Assembly: GCF_004136575.1 (NCBI RefSeq)
Contig: NZ_NOIQ01000001.1
Span: 372,001 to 436,000 of the forward strand
Reading direction: 5' to 3'
DNA: 64,000 bases
DNA from: Rothia koreensis
Lineage (GTDB): Bacteria > Actinomycetota > Actinomycetes > Actinomycetales > Micrococcaceae
A program made the position numbers and the translations under genes. Every line of letters starts with the position of its first letter. Position 1 is the stretch's first letter. Below the pieces are notes generated by a model. The model was not told the DNA's origin, searched no databases, and saw only the letters and a list, made by a program, of their open reading frames with translations. Positions 1-7,420 of this stretch are shown here, in pieces.

Positions 1-795
1 GTCCGGCTTGGGCATGTCGATGGCCAAGCCGAAATTGATGTGCGCGGGGTGGATGGCCGCGGGCTTGCCCTTGTCATTCTGGCCGTACACGACGTTCTGC
101 GACGGGAAGGCCTTGAGCGCCTTGACCACCGCATAACCGATGATGTGGGTGAAGGAGACCTTGCCGCCTCGGGAGCGACGGAGATAATCGTTGATCAGCG
201 TGCGGTTGTCGATCAGGACCTTGGCGGGAACGGCGCGGACCGTGGTTGCGGTCGGAACCGAGAGGGACTCCTCCATGTTCGTGACCACGGCCTTGCCGGG
301 GCCCCGGAGGGTCTCGACGCGGTCCTCTTCGGTCTCGACGTCGTTCTTCCCGCCCTCCGGCAACTGGGCCGGGATCGGACGCTTGGTGGTGGGGGACTCC
401 TTGGCGTCCGCACCCGCCTGCTGGGGTGCGTCGGTTTCCTTCTTGGCGCCCGCCTTGGGGGTCTCGGCGCTCTGCGCGGGCTGCGAGGACTTCTGCTCCG
501 ACTGGGATGACGCGGCCTGCTTCGCGGCCGCGGGCTTGCTCGGCGCGGCCTGGGGCTTGGCAGCCTGAGACTTGTCCGCCTGGGGTCGTGCGGGAGCCTG
601 CTGTGCGGGCTTCTCAGTCTTCGTCTCGGTACCCGCCGAGGATCCGTTGTCCTGCTCCTGCATGGATTCGAAGATGGGCCACCACTTCTTGTCCACCGAG
701 TTCTTGTCCTGCTGGTACTTTTCGAAGAGCTCGTCCACGAGCCATTCGTTACCCGCAAATTCCTCAGGGATCTGGTGATGTGGCTGATCTGGCAC
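1..795 (-). CDS. kgd: Multifunctional 2-oxoglutarate metabolism enzyme, N-terminal part
   Basis: First 265 codons of the actinobacterial Kgd/OdhA-type protein, which fuses an E2-like succinyltransferase domain to an E1 thiamin-dependent 2-oxoglutarate dehydrogenase/decarboxylase and feeds the TCA cycle. The N-terminus (PDQPHHQIPEEFAGNEWLVD, then a helix with DKKWWPIFE) is the conserved Kgd leader. It is followed by an Ala/Pro/Lys/Gln-rich flexible linker (about residues 50-150) and then the start of the E2 acyltransferase domain (VETLRGPGKAVVTNMEESL, SFTHIIGYAVVKA, HPAHINFGLAIDMPKPD). The chosen start is a GTG at 795, preceded by GGAAGAGG at 806-813 with a 10-nt spacing; the ATG further upstream runs straight into a stop. 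The gene is cut by the window edge, so the E1 domain is not visible. Confidence 0.93.
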   Translation of the reverse strand, partial: MPDQPHHQIPEEFAGNEWLVDELFEKYQQDKNSVDKKWWPIFESMQEQDNGSSAGTETKTEKPAQQAPARPQADKSQAAKPQAAPSKPAAAKQAASSQSEQKSSQPAQSAETPKAGAKKETDAPQQAGADAKESPTTKRPIPAQLPEGGKNDVETEEDRVETLRGPGKAVVTNMEESLSVPTATTVRAVPAKVLIDNRTLINDYLRRSRGGKVSFTHIIGYAVVKALKAFPSQNVVYGQNDKGKPAAIHPAHINFGLAIDMPKPD

Positions 796-981
796 TAGCT
801 TCACGCCTCTTCCATTAGCTGTTTATGCCGGCAGGGCTGAACTGCTCAGCCTTCCGTATCCTCTTGTGGATCCTACCGAATTCCGGATGCCGCCGAAGCG
901 CGGTGGTTCTCGGGGCGAGCAGGCCCCAGGGAGCCGCCGAAGATCTCGCGACAGTGCGAGATGGCGCAACCTCTCGGGTCG

Positions 982-987
982 AGTCTA
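982..987 (-). promoter_or_regulatory. Possible -10 element for kgd
   Basis: TAGACT on the minus strand, about 190 nt upstream of the kgd start, with no clear -35 partner. It is the best -10 match in the 796-1147 interval. Apart from this hexamer and the guaB1 promoter near 1135, I see no gene, repeat or RNA in that interval. Confidence 0.25.
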
Positions 988-1134
988 TTAGGGTTCGCTC
1001 GACGTTATCCACCCGAATACGGGCTGTGTCACGACCGAGATCGGGACATCACGGAACCATGTGTCGGCCGACACGGAATGGGCCAGGTTCTCCACAGGGC
1101 GGACGGCTCTGTATCGGAAACCGCCGGGCCTGGG

Positions 1135-1140
1135 TAGCAT
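1135..1140 (+). promoter_or_regulatory. -10 element of guaB1 (leaderless configuration)
   Basis: TAGCAT followed by exactly 7 nt and then GTG at 1148. Transcription would begin at or within a nucleotide or two of the start codon, so the mRNA is probably leaderless. This spacing favours GTG 1148 over the in-frame ATG at 1139, which overlaps the hexamer. Confidence 0.5.
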
Positions 1141-1147
1141 GGGGCAA

Positions 1148-2626
1148 GTGCGATTTTTGAATACCCCCACGACCGACCTGACGTACAACGATGTCTTTCT
1201 CGTTCCCTCGCGCTCCGAGGTCTCGTCCCGCTTCGATGCCGATCTCGGGACACAGGACGGGACCGGCACCACGGTCCCCCTCGTGGCCGCGAACATGACC
1301 GCCGTCTCCGGCGCCAGAATGATGGAAACTCTGGCCCGCCGCGGCGGTCTGGCCATCCTGCCCCAGGACGTTCCCGCCGACGCGGCGCAACGCATCATTG
1401 AGGAAGTCAAGGGTGCCGACCCTCTGCTCGAGTCGGCCGTGATCGTCTCACCGGACACATCGATCGATCATGCGCTGCGTCGTCTGGGCGACCGGCGCTT
1501 CGACGAGGCCGTCGTCGTCGACGAGGACGGTCGCCCCGTCGGCATCCTCCGGCGGGACGAGAGCCAGAACGAGGACCCGGCCGCCTCGGTGGCGTCGGTC
1601 ATGCACCCGATTCCCCTTCTTCTCGATGCGTCCGATCTGGCTCCCGACGCCGCATGGGGAAGCGCGGAGCGCACCGCGGCGCTGCGACAAGTATTCGCCG
1701 AATGCGAAGAGCTGGGCATCGAGTTGGCCGTCGTCGTGCGCGAGGGTCTCTACGCCGGTGTCATGTCGACCTCCGGTGCAGTTCGTGCCGCCACCTACCG
1801 GCCCGCCCTCGATGCCCGGGGTTCCCTGATCGTCGGCGCGGCCGTCGGAATCAACGGCGACGTCGCGGCCAAAGCCGAAGGTCTCCTCCGGGCGGGCGCG
1901 GACGTGCTGGTGGTCGACACCGCCCACGGGCACCAGCAGAAGATGTTCGATGCCCTCGCCGCGGTGAAGTCTCTCGACCCCGAGGTGCCGATTGTGGCCG
2001 GAAACGTGGTCTCCGCGGACGGAACGCGGGACCTCATCGAGGCCGGAGCGGACATCGTCAAGGTCGGTGTGGGACCGGGGGCCATGTGCACGACCCGGAT
2101 GATGACGGCCGTGGGGCGTCCGCAGTTCAGCGCGGTTCTCGAATGCGCGACCGCAGCGCGCGAGATGGGCAAACATGTGTGGGCCGACGGCGGGGTCAAG
2201 CATCCGCGCGACGTCGCCCTCGCGCTGGCCGCCGGCGCGAGCCAGGTCATGGTCGGCTCATGGCTCGCGGGAACCTTCGAGTCGCCGGGCGAACTGCACC
2301 GGGACGACGACGGCCGCCTCTACAAGGAGAGCTTCGGCATGGCCTCGACCAGGGCCGTCAAGCACCGGACCCGGGAGGAAGATCCGTTCACTCGTGCCCG
2401 GAAGGCCATGTTCGAGGAAGGGATCTCCAACTCGACGATGTACATCGATGCCGCGAGCCCCAGCGCAGAGGACATCGTCGACAAGATCACGGCGGGTCTG
2501 CGATCCTCCATGACCTACGCGGGGGCATCGGACCTGCAAGAGTTCCACGACCGCGCCGTCGTCGGAGTCCAGGCGGCATCCGGGTACGACGAAGGGCGTG
2601 CGCGCTCCCAGTCCTGGCTGGTCTGA
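1148..2626 (+). CDS. guaB1: GuaB1-family protein (IMP dehydrogenase-like; likely GMP reductase)
   Basis: 492-residue member of the IMPDH/GMP reductase family. The product starts MRFLNTPTTDLTYNDVFLVPS, the family's usual N-terminus. A CBS-domain pair lies at about residues 90-205, inserted in the TIM barrel. The barrel strands carry GADVLVVDTAHGH and the catalytic loop VGPGAMCTTR with the active-site Cys at about residue 314, then HVWADGGVKHPRD and a phosphate-binding VMVGSW. Biochemistry on the mycobacterial GuaB1 family assigned it as a CBS-containing GMP reductase that returns GMP to IMP, rather than an IMP dehydrogenase; I infer the same here from family membership. A stem-loop follows the stop. 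An ATG at 1139 would add three residues. Confidence 0.88.
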   Translation: MRFLNTPTTDLTYNDVFLVPSRSEVSSRFDADLGTQDGTGTTVPLVAANMTAVSGARMMETLARRGGLAILPQDVPADAAQRIIEEVKGADPLLESAVIVSPDTSIDHALRRLGDRRFDEAVVVDEDGRPVGILRRDESQNEDPAASVASVMHPIPLLLDASDLAPDAAWGSAERTAALRQVFAECEELGIELAVVVREGLYAGVMSTSGAVRAATYRPALDARGSLIVGAAVGINGDVAAKAEGLLRAGADVLVVDTAHGHQQKMFDALAAVKSLDPEVPIVAGNVVSADGTRDLIEAGADIVKVGVGPGAMCTTRMMTAVGRPQFSAVLECATAAREMGKHVWADGGVKHPRDVALALAAGASQVMVGSWLAGTFESPGELHRDDDGRLYKESFGMASTRAVKHRTREEDPFTRARKAMFEEGISNSTMYIDAASPSAEDIVDKITAGLRSSMTYAGASDLQEFHDRAVVGVQAASGYDEGRARSQSWLV

Positions 2627-2636
2627 TCTTCGGGCG

Positions 2637-2662
2637 GCGCCCGAGACACCCGTCTCGGGCGC
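2637..2662 (+). terminator. Hairpin terminator after guaB1
   Basis: Perfect 11-bp stem (GCGCCCGAGAC / GTCTCGGGCGC) with an ACCC loop, starting 10 nt after the guaB1 stop. There is no U tract, as is common for high-GC actinobacterial terminators. Confidence 0.6.
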
Positions 2663-2757
2663 ATCCCGGGCGACTCCAAGTGTCCCCGGAATGTTCGCTC
2701 GGATCGAAAACCCCGGGCTCCCAGGTTCTTCCCATACCTTCGCGGGTTTCGTCGCGC

Positions 2758-2763
2758 TAGACT
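2758..2763 (+). promoter_or_regulatory. Possible -10 for the DUF21/CBS operon
   Basis: TAGACT about 88 nt upstream of the GTG start at 2852, in the 225-bp gap after the guaB1 terminator. No good -35 is visible. Confidence 0.3.
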
Positions 2764-2851
2764 GAAACCCTTATGGACGACCCTTTCAGTTGCTCTTGCT
2801 CCGGGCCGCCTTCAGCGCGCCACCATCACCGCGGGATGGTGAATTGATTCC

Positions 2852-4240
2852 GTGGAATGGTTACTCATCCTCGCCGGTATCCTCCTGATCCTGGGAACCG
2901 GGTTCTTCGTCGCGGTCGAGTTCTCTCTCGTGGCGCTGGACCAGCCGACCGTCGTGCGGCACATCCAGGACGGCGACCGGCGAGCCGAACCACTGCTCCG
3001 TTGCCTCAAATCCTTGTCGACCCAGTTGTCGAGTTGCCAGCTGGGCATCACGATCACGACTCTGCTGACCGGCTACACGCTCGACGTCGGCATCCAGGGC
3101 CTCCTGCGCGAGACGGTCGATGGGTGGGGAATCCCCACCGGCATCGCCTCCGCCGTGACGCTGGTGGTCTCGATGCTCGTGGCGACCCTGCTCTCGATGG
3201 CGTTGGGCGAGTTGATCCCCAAGAACCTGTCGATCGCCGAGTCCTACAGGATCGGACGAGCGCTCGCGAGGTACCAGCTCGCCTTCACCGCCGTCATGAA
3301 GCCCTTCGTGGTGGTCATGAACGGGACGGCCAACAAGATCCTGCACCTCATGGGCCTGGAAGCGAAGGAAGAACTCTCCGGCGCACGGTCGCCCGAGGAG
3401 CTGTCCTCAATGGTCCGGCGATCCGCTGACCTGGGCACCCTGGATGCCGGAACCGCCAACTTCGTGGCGCGGACCCTGAACTTCTCCGAACACACCGCCT
3501 CGGACGTCATGACGGCGCGCCGGCAGGTCGTGATGCTCCCGACCACGGCCACGGTCAACGAGATCATCGACGAAGCCCGTCGGACGGGGCACTCCCGTTT
3601 TCCCCTGTACGAAGAGGACCAGGACGACGTCAAGGGCGTCGTCCACATCAAGCGCGCGGTGGGCGTTCCCAATGAGCGGCGGGACACGGTCCAGGCCGGG
3701 GCGCTCAAGGACGACGTCCTGCGCGTTCCCGAGACGATTCACCTCGACGCGTTGCTGCGCCAGCTGAGGGAATCGGCCCTGCAGGTCGCCGTCGTCCTGG
3801 ACGAGTACGGCGGTACCGCGGGGATCACGACGCTCGAGGACCTCGTCGAAGAGATCGTCGGCGAGGTCGCGGACGAGCACGACAGGGCAGTTCCCGGAGT
3901 GCTCGAGACCGCCGACGGCCGCTGGCATTTCCCCGGCCTCCTGCGCCCCGACGAGGTGACCGAGAAGGTGACCCCGTTGGACGTCGACGACGATCCGGCC
4001 TTCGAGACGATGGGCGGATTCATGATGGACCGGCTCGGACGGATCCCGGAGGTGGGTGACACCGTGCCGATCGAGACCGGAATCCTCGAGGTCGAGCGGA
4101 TGGACCACCGCCGCGTCGACAGGATCCTGTTCACGCCGTCCTCCCACGACGCCGACGAGACCATCAAGGAAGATCTCGGGCCGCGTCGGGCCGTCGACGG
4201 CGCAGACCCCTCGCCCGCAACGAACGGGGGCTCACGATGA
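2852..4240 (+). CDS. Hemolysin C/CorC-like DUF21-CBS membrane protein (full-length paralog)
   Basis: 462-residue protein of the CNNM/CorC (HlyC) family, linked in other bacteria to divalent cation (Mg2+/Co2+) export or homeostasis. The DUF21 transmembrane domain covers about residues 1-190: helices such as LLILAGILLILGTGFFVAVE, the SSCQLGITITTLLTGY segment and the conserved GELIPKNLSI. A CBS pair follows at about 210-330 (DVMTARRQV, LRQLRESALQVAVVLDEYGGTAGI, LEDLVEEIVGEVADE). The C-terminal CorC_HlyC (transporter-associated) domain lies at about 345-430. The start is a GTG. It overlaps the next gene by 4 nt (ATGA), so the two are translationally coupled paralogs. The transported ion cannot be told from sequence. 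Confidence 0.9.
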   Translation: MEWLLILAGILLILGTGFFVAVEFSLVALDQPTVVRHIQDGDRRAEPLLRCLKSLSTQLSSCQLGITITTLLTGYTLDVGIQGLLRETVDGWGIPTGIASAVTLVVSMLVATLLSMALGELIPKNLSIAESYRIGRALARYQLAFTAVMKPFVVVMNGTANKILHLMGLEAKEELSGARSPEELSSMVRRSADLGTLDAGTANFVARTLNFSEHTASDVMTARRQVVMLPTTATVNEIIDEARRTGHSRFPLYEEDQDDVKGVVHIKRAVGVPNERRDTVQAGALKDDVLRVPETIHLDALLRQLRESALQVAVVLDEYGGTAGITTLEDLVEEIVGEVADEHDRAVPGVLETADGRWHFPGLLRPDEVTEKVTPLDVDDDPAFETMGGFMMDRLGRIPEVGDTVPIETGILEVERMDHRRVDRILFTPSSHDADETIKEDLGPRRAVDGADPSPATNGGSR

Positions 4241-5427
4241 ACGACTGGGTTTCTCTGGCTCTGCTCGTGGTCCTGCTCGCGGGCAACGCTTTCTTCGTCG
4301 GCGGCGAATTCGCCATCATGTCCGCCCGGCGGTCACAGATCGAGCCGCTGGCCGAGAACGGCAACAAGCGTGCACAGACCGCGCTGAGAGCGATGGAGCA
4401 CGTGTCCCTCATGCTGGCGTGCTGCCAGCTCGGTATTACGGTCTGTTCCCTGCTGATCCTGAACGTGGCCGAACCGGCGGTCCACCACCTCGTGGCCCTG
4501 CCTCTGACGCACCTCGGGGTCCCGACCTCGGCGGCGGACGGTATCGGGTTCCTTCTGGCGCTCCTGGTGGTCACGTTCCTGCACGTGATCTTCGGCGAGA
4601 TGGTTCCGAAGAATATCTCGGTATCGGTGGCCGACAAGGCCGCGTTGTTCCTTGCCCCTCCGCTGGTGATGATCTCGCACGCGGTCAAGCCGGTCATCGT
4701 TTTCCTGAACTGGCTGGCCAACGGCGCACTCAGACTCATGAAGATCGAGCCCAAGGACGAGGTCTCCTCGACCTTCACGCTCGAGGAGTTGCAGACCATC
4801 GTCGAAGAGTCCACCGCCGAGGGCCTCGTCACCGACGCCGACGGGATGCTCTCGGGCGCCCTGGAATTCTCGGAGAAGAGCGTCGGAGACGTCATGGTTC
4901 CGGTGGACCGGCTGGTGACCCTGCCGTCCGACTGCTCCCCGCACGACCTGGAGAAGGCCGTGGGCCGAACCGGGTTCTCGCGGTTCGTGCTCCGGTCCGA
5001 GGACGGCAGCTACTTGGGTTACCTGCACGTCAAGGACGTCCTCTCGATCCCGGACGAAAGGTACCGACGGCCCACTCCGCTGACCCGCGTCCGATCACTC
5101 ATCAACCTCCGCCCGGACACGACCGTCGAAGCCGCGCTCGGGTCGATGCAGCGCACCCACGGGCACGTGGCCCGAGTCATCGCGCGAGGGGGAGACACCA
5201 TCGGGGTGCTGTTCCTGGAAGACGTCCTGGAAGAGCTGATTGGAGAGATCAAGGACTCGACGCAGGCCATGGATCACCGACGGACGGGCACGCCGTACCG
5301 GGGGGAGACCCAGCCCGTCACGGTTTCGGAGGCACCTCGGCCCCGCCGCGGGCGAGGCCGGGGGACCGGGGACAACGGGTCCACCGCCGCTGCGACCAAG
5401 AGGCCGCGACCACCGAAGAACACATAA
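4237..5427 (+). CDS. DUF21-CBS membrane protein, paralog lacking the CorC_HlyC domain
   Basis: 396-residue paralog of the preceding gene, coupled to it by an ATGA overlap. It has the same DUF21 membrane domain (LVVLLAGNAFFVGGEFAIM, ACCQLGITVCSLLILN, FGEMVPKNISVSV) and a CBS pair (DVMVPVDRLV, GYLHVKDVLSIPDE, GHVARVIARGGDTIGVLF, LEDVLEELIGEI). It then ends in a charged Pro/Arg-rich tail instead of a CorC_HlyC domain. This long/short pair arrangement is common in Actinobacteria, and the two proteins may form a heteromeric assembly, which is inference. The znu promoter begins only about 13 nt after the stop codon. Confidence 0.88.
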   Translation: MNDWVSLALLVVLLAGNAFFVGGEFAIMSARRSQIEPLAENGNKRAQTALRAMEHVSLMLACCQLGITVCSLLILNVAEPAVHHLVALPLTHLGVPTSAADGIGFLLALLVVTFLHVIFGEMVPKNISVSVADKAALFLAPPLVMISHAVKPVIVFLNWLANGALRLMKIEPKDEVSSTFTLEELQTIVEESTAEGLVTDADGMLSGALEFSEKSVGDVMVPVDRLVTLPSDCSPHDLEKAVGRTGFSRFVLRSEDGSYLGYLHVKDVLSIPDERYRRPTPLTRVRSLINLRPDTTVEAALGSMQRTHGHVARVIARGGDTIGVLFLEDVLEELIGEIKDSTQAMDHRRTGTPYRGETQPVTVSEAPRPRRGRGRGTGDNGSTAAATKRPRPPKNT

Positions 5428-5439
5428 GTCCGCGCTAAA

Positions 5440-5488
5440 TTGTGAACGATTCGCATCTGAGTAGACTTCTTGCAGATGCGATTCGTTC
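5440..5488 (+). promoter_or_regulatory. znuA promoter with overlapping inverted-repeat operator (probable Zur site)
   Basis: TTGTGA at 5440-5445, a 16-nt spacer and TAGACT at 5462-5467 form a good promoter. An inverted repeat matching at 15 of 16 positions lies across it: left arm GAACGATTCGCATCTG at 5444-5459 and right arm CAGATGCGATTCGTTC at 5473-5488, separated by 13 nt. One arm covers the -35 and spacer; the other covers the start point. Each arm also contains a CGATTCG core that is nearly palindromic by itself, so two adjacent sites are possible. Because the locus encodes zinc uptake and a Fur-type regulator, I infer this is the zinc-responsive operator. Confidence 0.65.
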
Positions 5489-5520
5489 GCTTAACGAACT
5501 TCTAGATCAAGGAGACATAC

Positions 5521-6495
5521 ATGCGCGGAACGGGCTGGATGAAGACGGTTGCGGTCGCGGCGGCCTGCGGGATCGCACTGAGCGGATGCTCGAGCGCTAA
5601 CTCGGACCCGAAGAAGGACGACGACAAACTCACCGTGGTGACGTCCACGAACGTCTACTCCGACATCGTCAAGTCGGTCGCGGGTGACGACGTCGACGTC
5701 AAACCCGTGATCGACTCGACCAGCCAGGACCCGCACTCCTACGAAGCAACCTCGCAGGACCGCCTGAAGGTCAAGGACGCGGACCTGATCGTCGAGAACG
5801 GCGGCGGATACGACGCCTTCATGGACGACATCAGCAAGGATTCGAAGGCGACGAAGATCGACGCGGTCCAGCTGTCCGGCCTGCCCGGTGCGGAGGACGC
5901 CGCCGAGCACCATCACCACGACCACGACGCGGACTCGGCCTCCGAGGAACACCACGACCACGATCACGGGTCCTTCAACGAACATGTCTGGTACAACCCC
6001 GAAGTCATGGCCAAGGTCAGCCACAAGGTCGCCGAGGAGCTGGGCAGCCTCGACAAGGACCACAAGGATGACTACACCCAGCGCGGAGACCACTTGGCCG
6101 ACGAGATCGACAAGGTCAAGGACCGGGCCGCAGGGCTCAATGGAGAAGACCGCGAGTACCTGGCCACCGAACCCGTCCCCGGATACCTCTTGGGGGATGC
6201 CGGGCTGAAGGATGCCACCTCGAACGACTTCTACGAAGCCATCGAGGGAGACACGGATGCTCCGGCGTCGGTCATCAAGTCCATGAAGGACCAGCTGGCC
6301 TCCGGCAACATTGCGATGCTGGGCTTCAACTCGCAGACCGAGTCCTCTCAGACCAAGGACATCAAGACCTACGCCGAGGAACAGGACGTTCCGACCGTCT
6401 CCTTCACCGAGACCTTGCCCGATGGCGAGAACTACGTCGACTGGATGAACAAGAACCTCGACAACGTGTCCAAGGCTCTGGAGAAGAAGAACTAG
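5521..6495 (+). CDS. znuA: Zinc ABC transporter substrate-binding lipoprotein
   Basis: 324-residue cluster A-I metal-binding lipoprotein that captures Zn2+ outside the membrane and delivers it to the ZnuBC permease. A signal peptide ends in the lipobox LSGC, with the lipidated Cys at 23. The fold motifs VVTSTNVYSDIVKSVAG, DPHSYE (His72) and EHVWYNP (His155) supply metal ligands. A His/Asp-rich loop at residues 130-149 (HHHHDHD, HHDHDHG) is typical of zinc, rather than manganese, binders. The RBS GGAG precedes the ATG closely. Promoter and operator lie just upstream and a strong hairpin separates the gene from znuC. Confidence 0.93.
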   Translation: MRGTGWMKTVAVAAACGIALSGCSSANSDPKKDDDKLTVVTSTNVYSDIVKSVAGDDVDVKPVIDSTSQDPHSYEATSQDRLKVKDADLIVENGGGYDAFMDDISKDSKATKIDAVQLSGLPGAEDAAEHHHHDHDADSASEEHHDHDHGSFNEHVWYNPEVMAKVSHKVAEELGSLDKDHKDDYTQRGDHLADEIDKVKDRAAGLNGEDREYLATEPVPGYLLGDAGLKDATSNDFYEAIEGDTDAPASVIKSMKDQLASGNIAMLGFNSQTESSQTKDIKTYAEEQDVPTVSFTETLPDGENYVDWMNKNLDNVSKALEKKN

Positions 6496-6512
6496 GACAA
6501 CTATTCACGACG

Positions 6513-6551
6513 CACGGTGACGCCGTCCCGGACCGGGGCGGCGTCACCGTG
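6513..6551 (+). terminator. Hairpin between znuA and znuC
   Basis: Perfect 13-bp stem CACGGTGACGCCG / CGGCGTCACCGTG around a 13-nt G/C-rich loop, 17 nt after the znuA stop and 38 nt before the znuC start, without a T run. It may terminate part of the transcripts, or protect the znuA 3' end so that the binding protein is made in excess. Confidence 0.5.
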
Positions 6552-6589
6552 TGCCGTTCCCCACCCCGAATCGTCAAGGAGTATTCACC

Positions 6590-7420
6590 GTGTCCGAACA
6601 CCGCACGCCGAGCGTCGAGCTCGAGGCGGCCGCCCTGTCCTTCGGGGACCGGACGCTGTGGAAGGATCTGACCCTGGAGATCGACCAGGGGGAGTACTTC
6701 GCCGTGCTCGGGCCCAACGGCTCCGGCAAGTCGACATTCCTCAAAACCCTTCTCGGTCTGCTGCCTCTCTCCGAGGGAGCCGTCCGCGTGCTGGGAGACG
6801 GTGTCCGGCGGGGAAATCCCCGCATCGGATACGTGCCGCAACAACGTGCCTTCGGGCCGGACACACCCCTCCGGGCCCGAGACCTGGTGGGACTGGGGCT
6901 GGATGGCCACCGTTGGGGCCCCGGGTTCCCGTCCCGACGCCGCAGGGCCCGCGTCGACGAACTGCTCGAGCGCGTCGGCGCGACCGAATACGCTGCGGTC
7001 CCGGTCGGCCTCCTCTCCGGTGGCGAACAACAACGACTGCGGGTGGCCCAGGCGCTGGCCTCCAGGCCCAGACTCCTGCTCTGTGACGAAGCCTTGCTGT
7101 CCCTCGACCTGCGACACCAGAGCGCGGTCAGCCAACTGATCGAGGAGTACCGTCGCGAGTCCGGGGCGACGGTGGTCTTCGTGACCCACGAGATCAACCC
7201 CATCATCGACGACGTCGACCGGGTGCTGTACCTGGCCAATGGGCGTTTCACGGTGGGAAGCGTCGAGGACGTCATGACCACCGAAACCCTGAGCCGGGTC
7301 TACGGGGCTCCGGTTCAGGTCTTGCGAGTCGACGGGCGCTACGTCGTCGTCGGGTCGCAAGCCGCGTCCGAAGCGCCGGGAAACGACTGCCATGCCCACG
7401 ACGTCGGAGGGGAAGCCTGA
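6590..7420 (+). CDS. znuC: Zinc ABC transporter ATP-binding protein
   Basis: 276-residue ABC ATPase that drives zinc import through ZnuB. Walker A GPNGSGKST at residues 41-49, Q-loop YVPQQRAFG, signature LLSGGEQQRL, Walker B LLLCDEALLSLD and the switch VFVTHE are all intact. The GTG at 6590 is chosen because AAGGAG sits 8 nt upstream; an in-frame ATG at 6551 would overlap the terminator hairpin and has no ribosome binding site. The stop shares its last base with the znuB start (TGATG). Confidence 0.92.
   Translation: MSEHRTPSVELEAAALSFGDRTLWKDLTLEIDQGEYFAVLGPNGSGKSTFLKTLLGLLPLSEGAVRVLGDGVRRGNPRIGYVPQQRAFGPDTPLRARDLVGLGLDGHRWGPGFPSRRRRARVDELLERVGATEYAAVPVGLLSGGEQQRLRVAQALASRPRLLLCDEALLSLDLRHQSAVSQLIEEYRRESGATVVFVTHEINPIIDDVDRVLYLANGRFTVGSVEDVMTTETLSRVYGAPVQVLRVDGRYVVVGSQAASEAPGNDCHAHDVGGEA

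Noticed and set aside
6551-6589. Upstream ATG (6551) as the znuC start
   Set aside because: It overlaps the end of the hairpin after znuA and has no ribosome binding site, whereas GTG 6590 has AAGGAG at the right distance.
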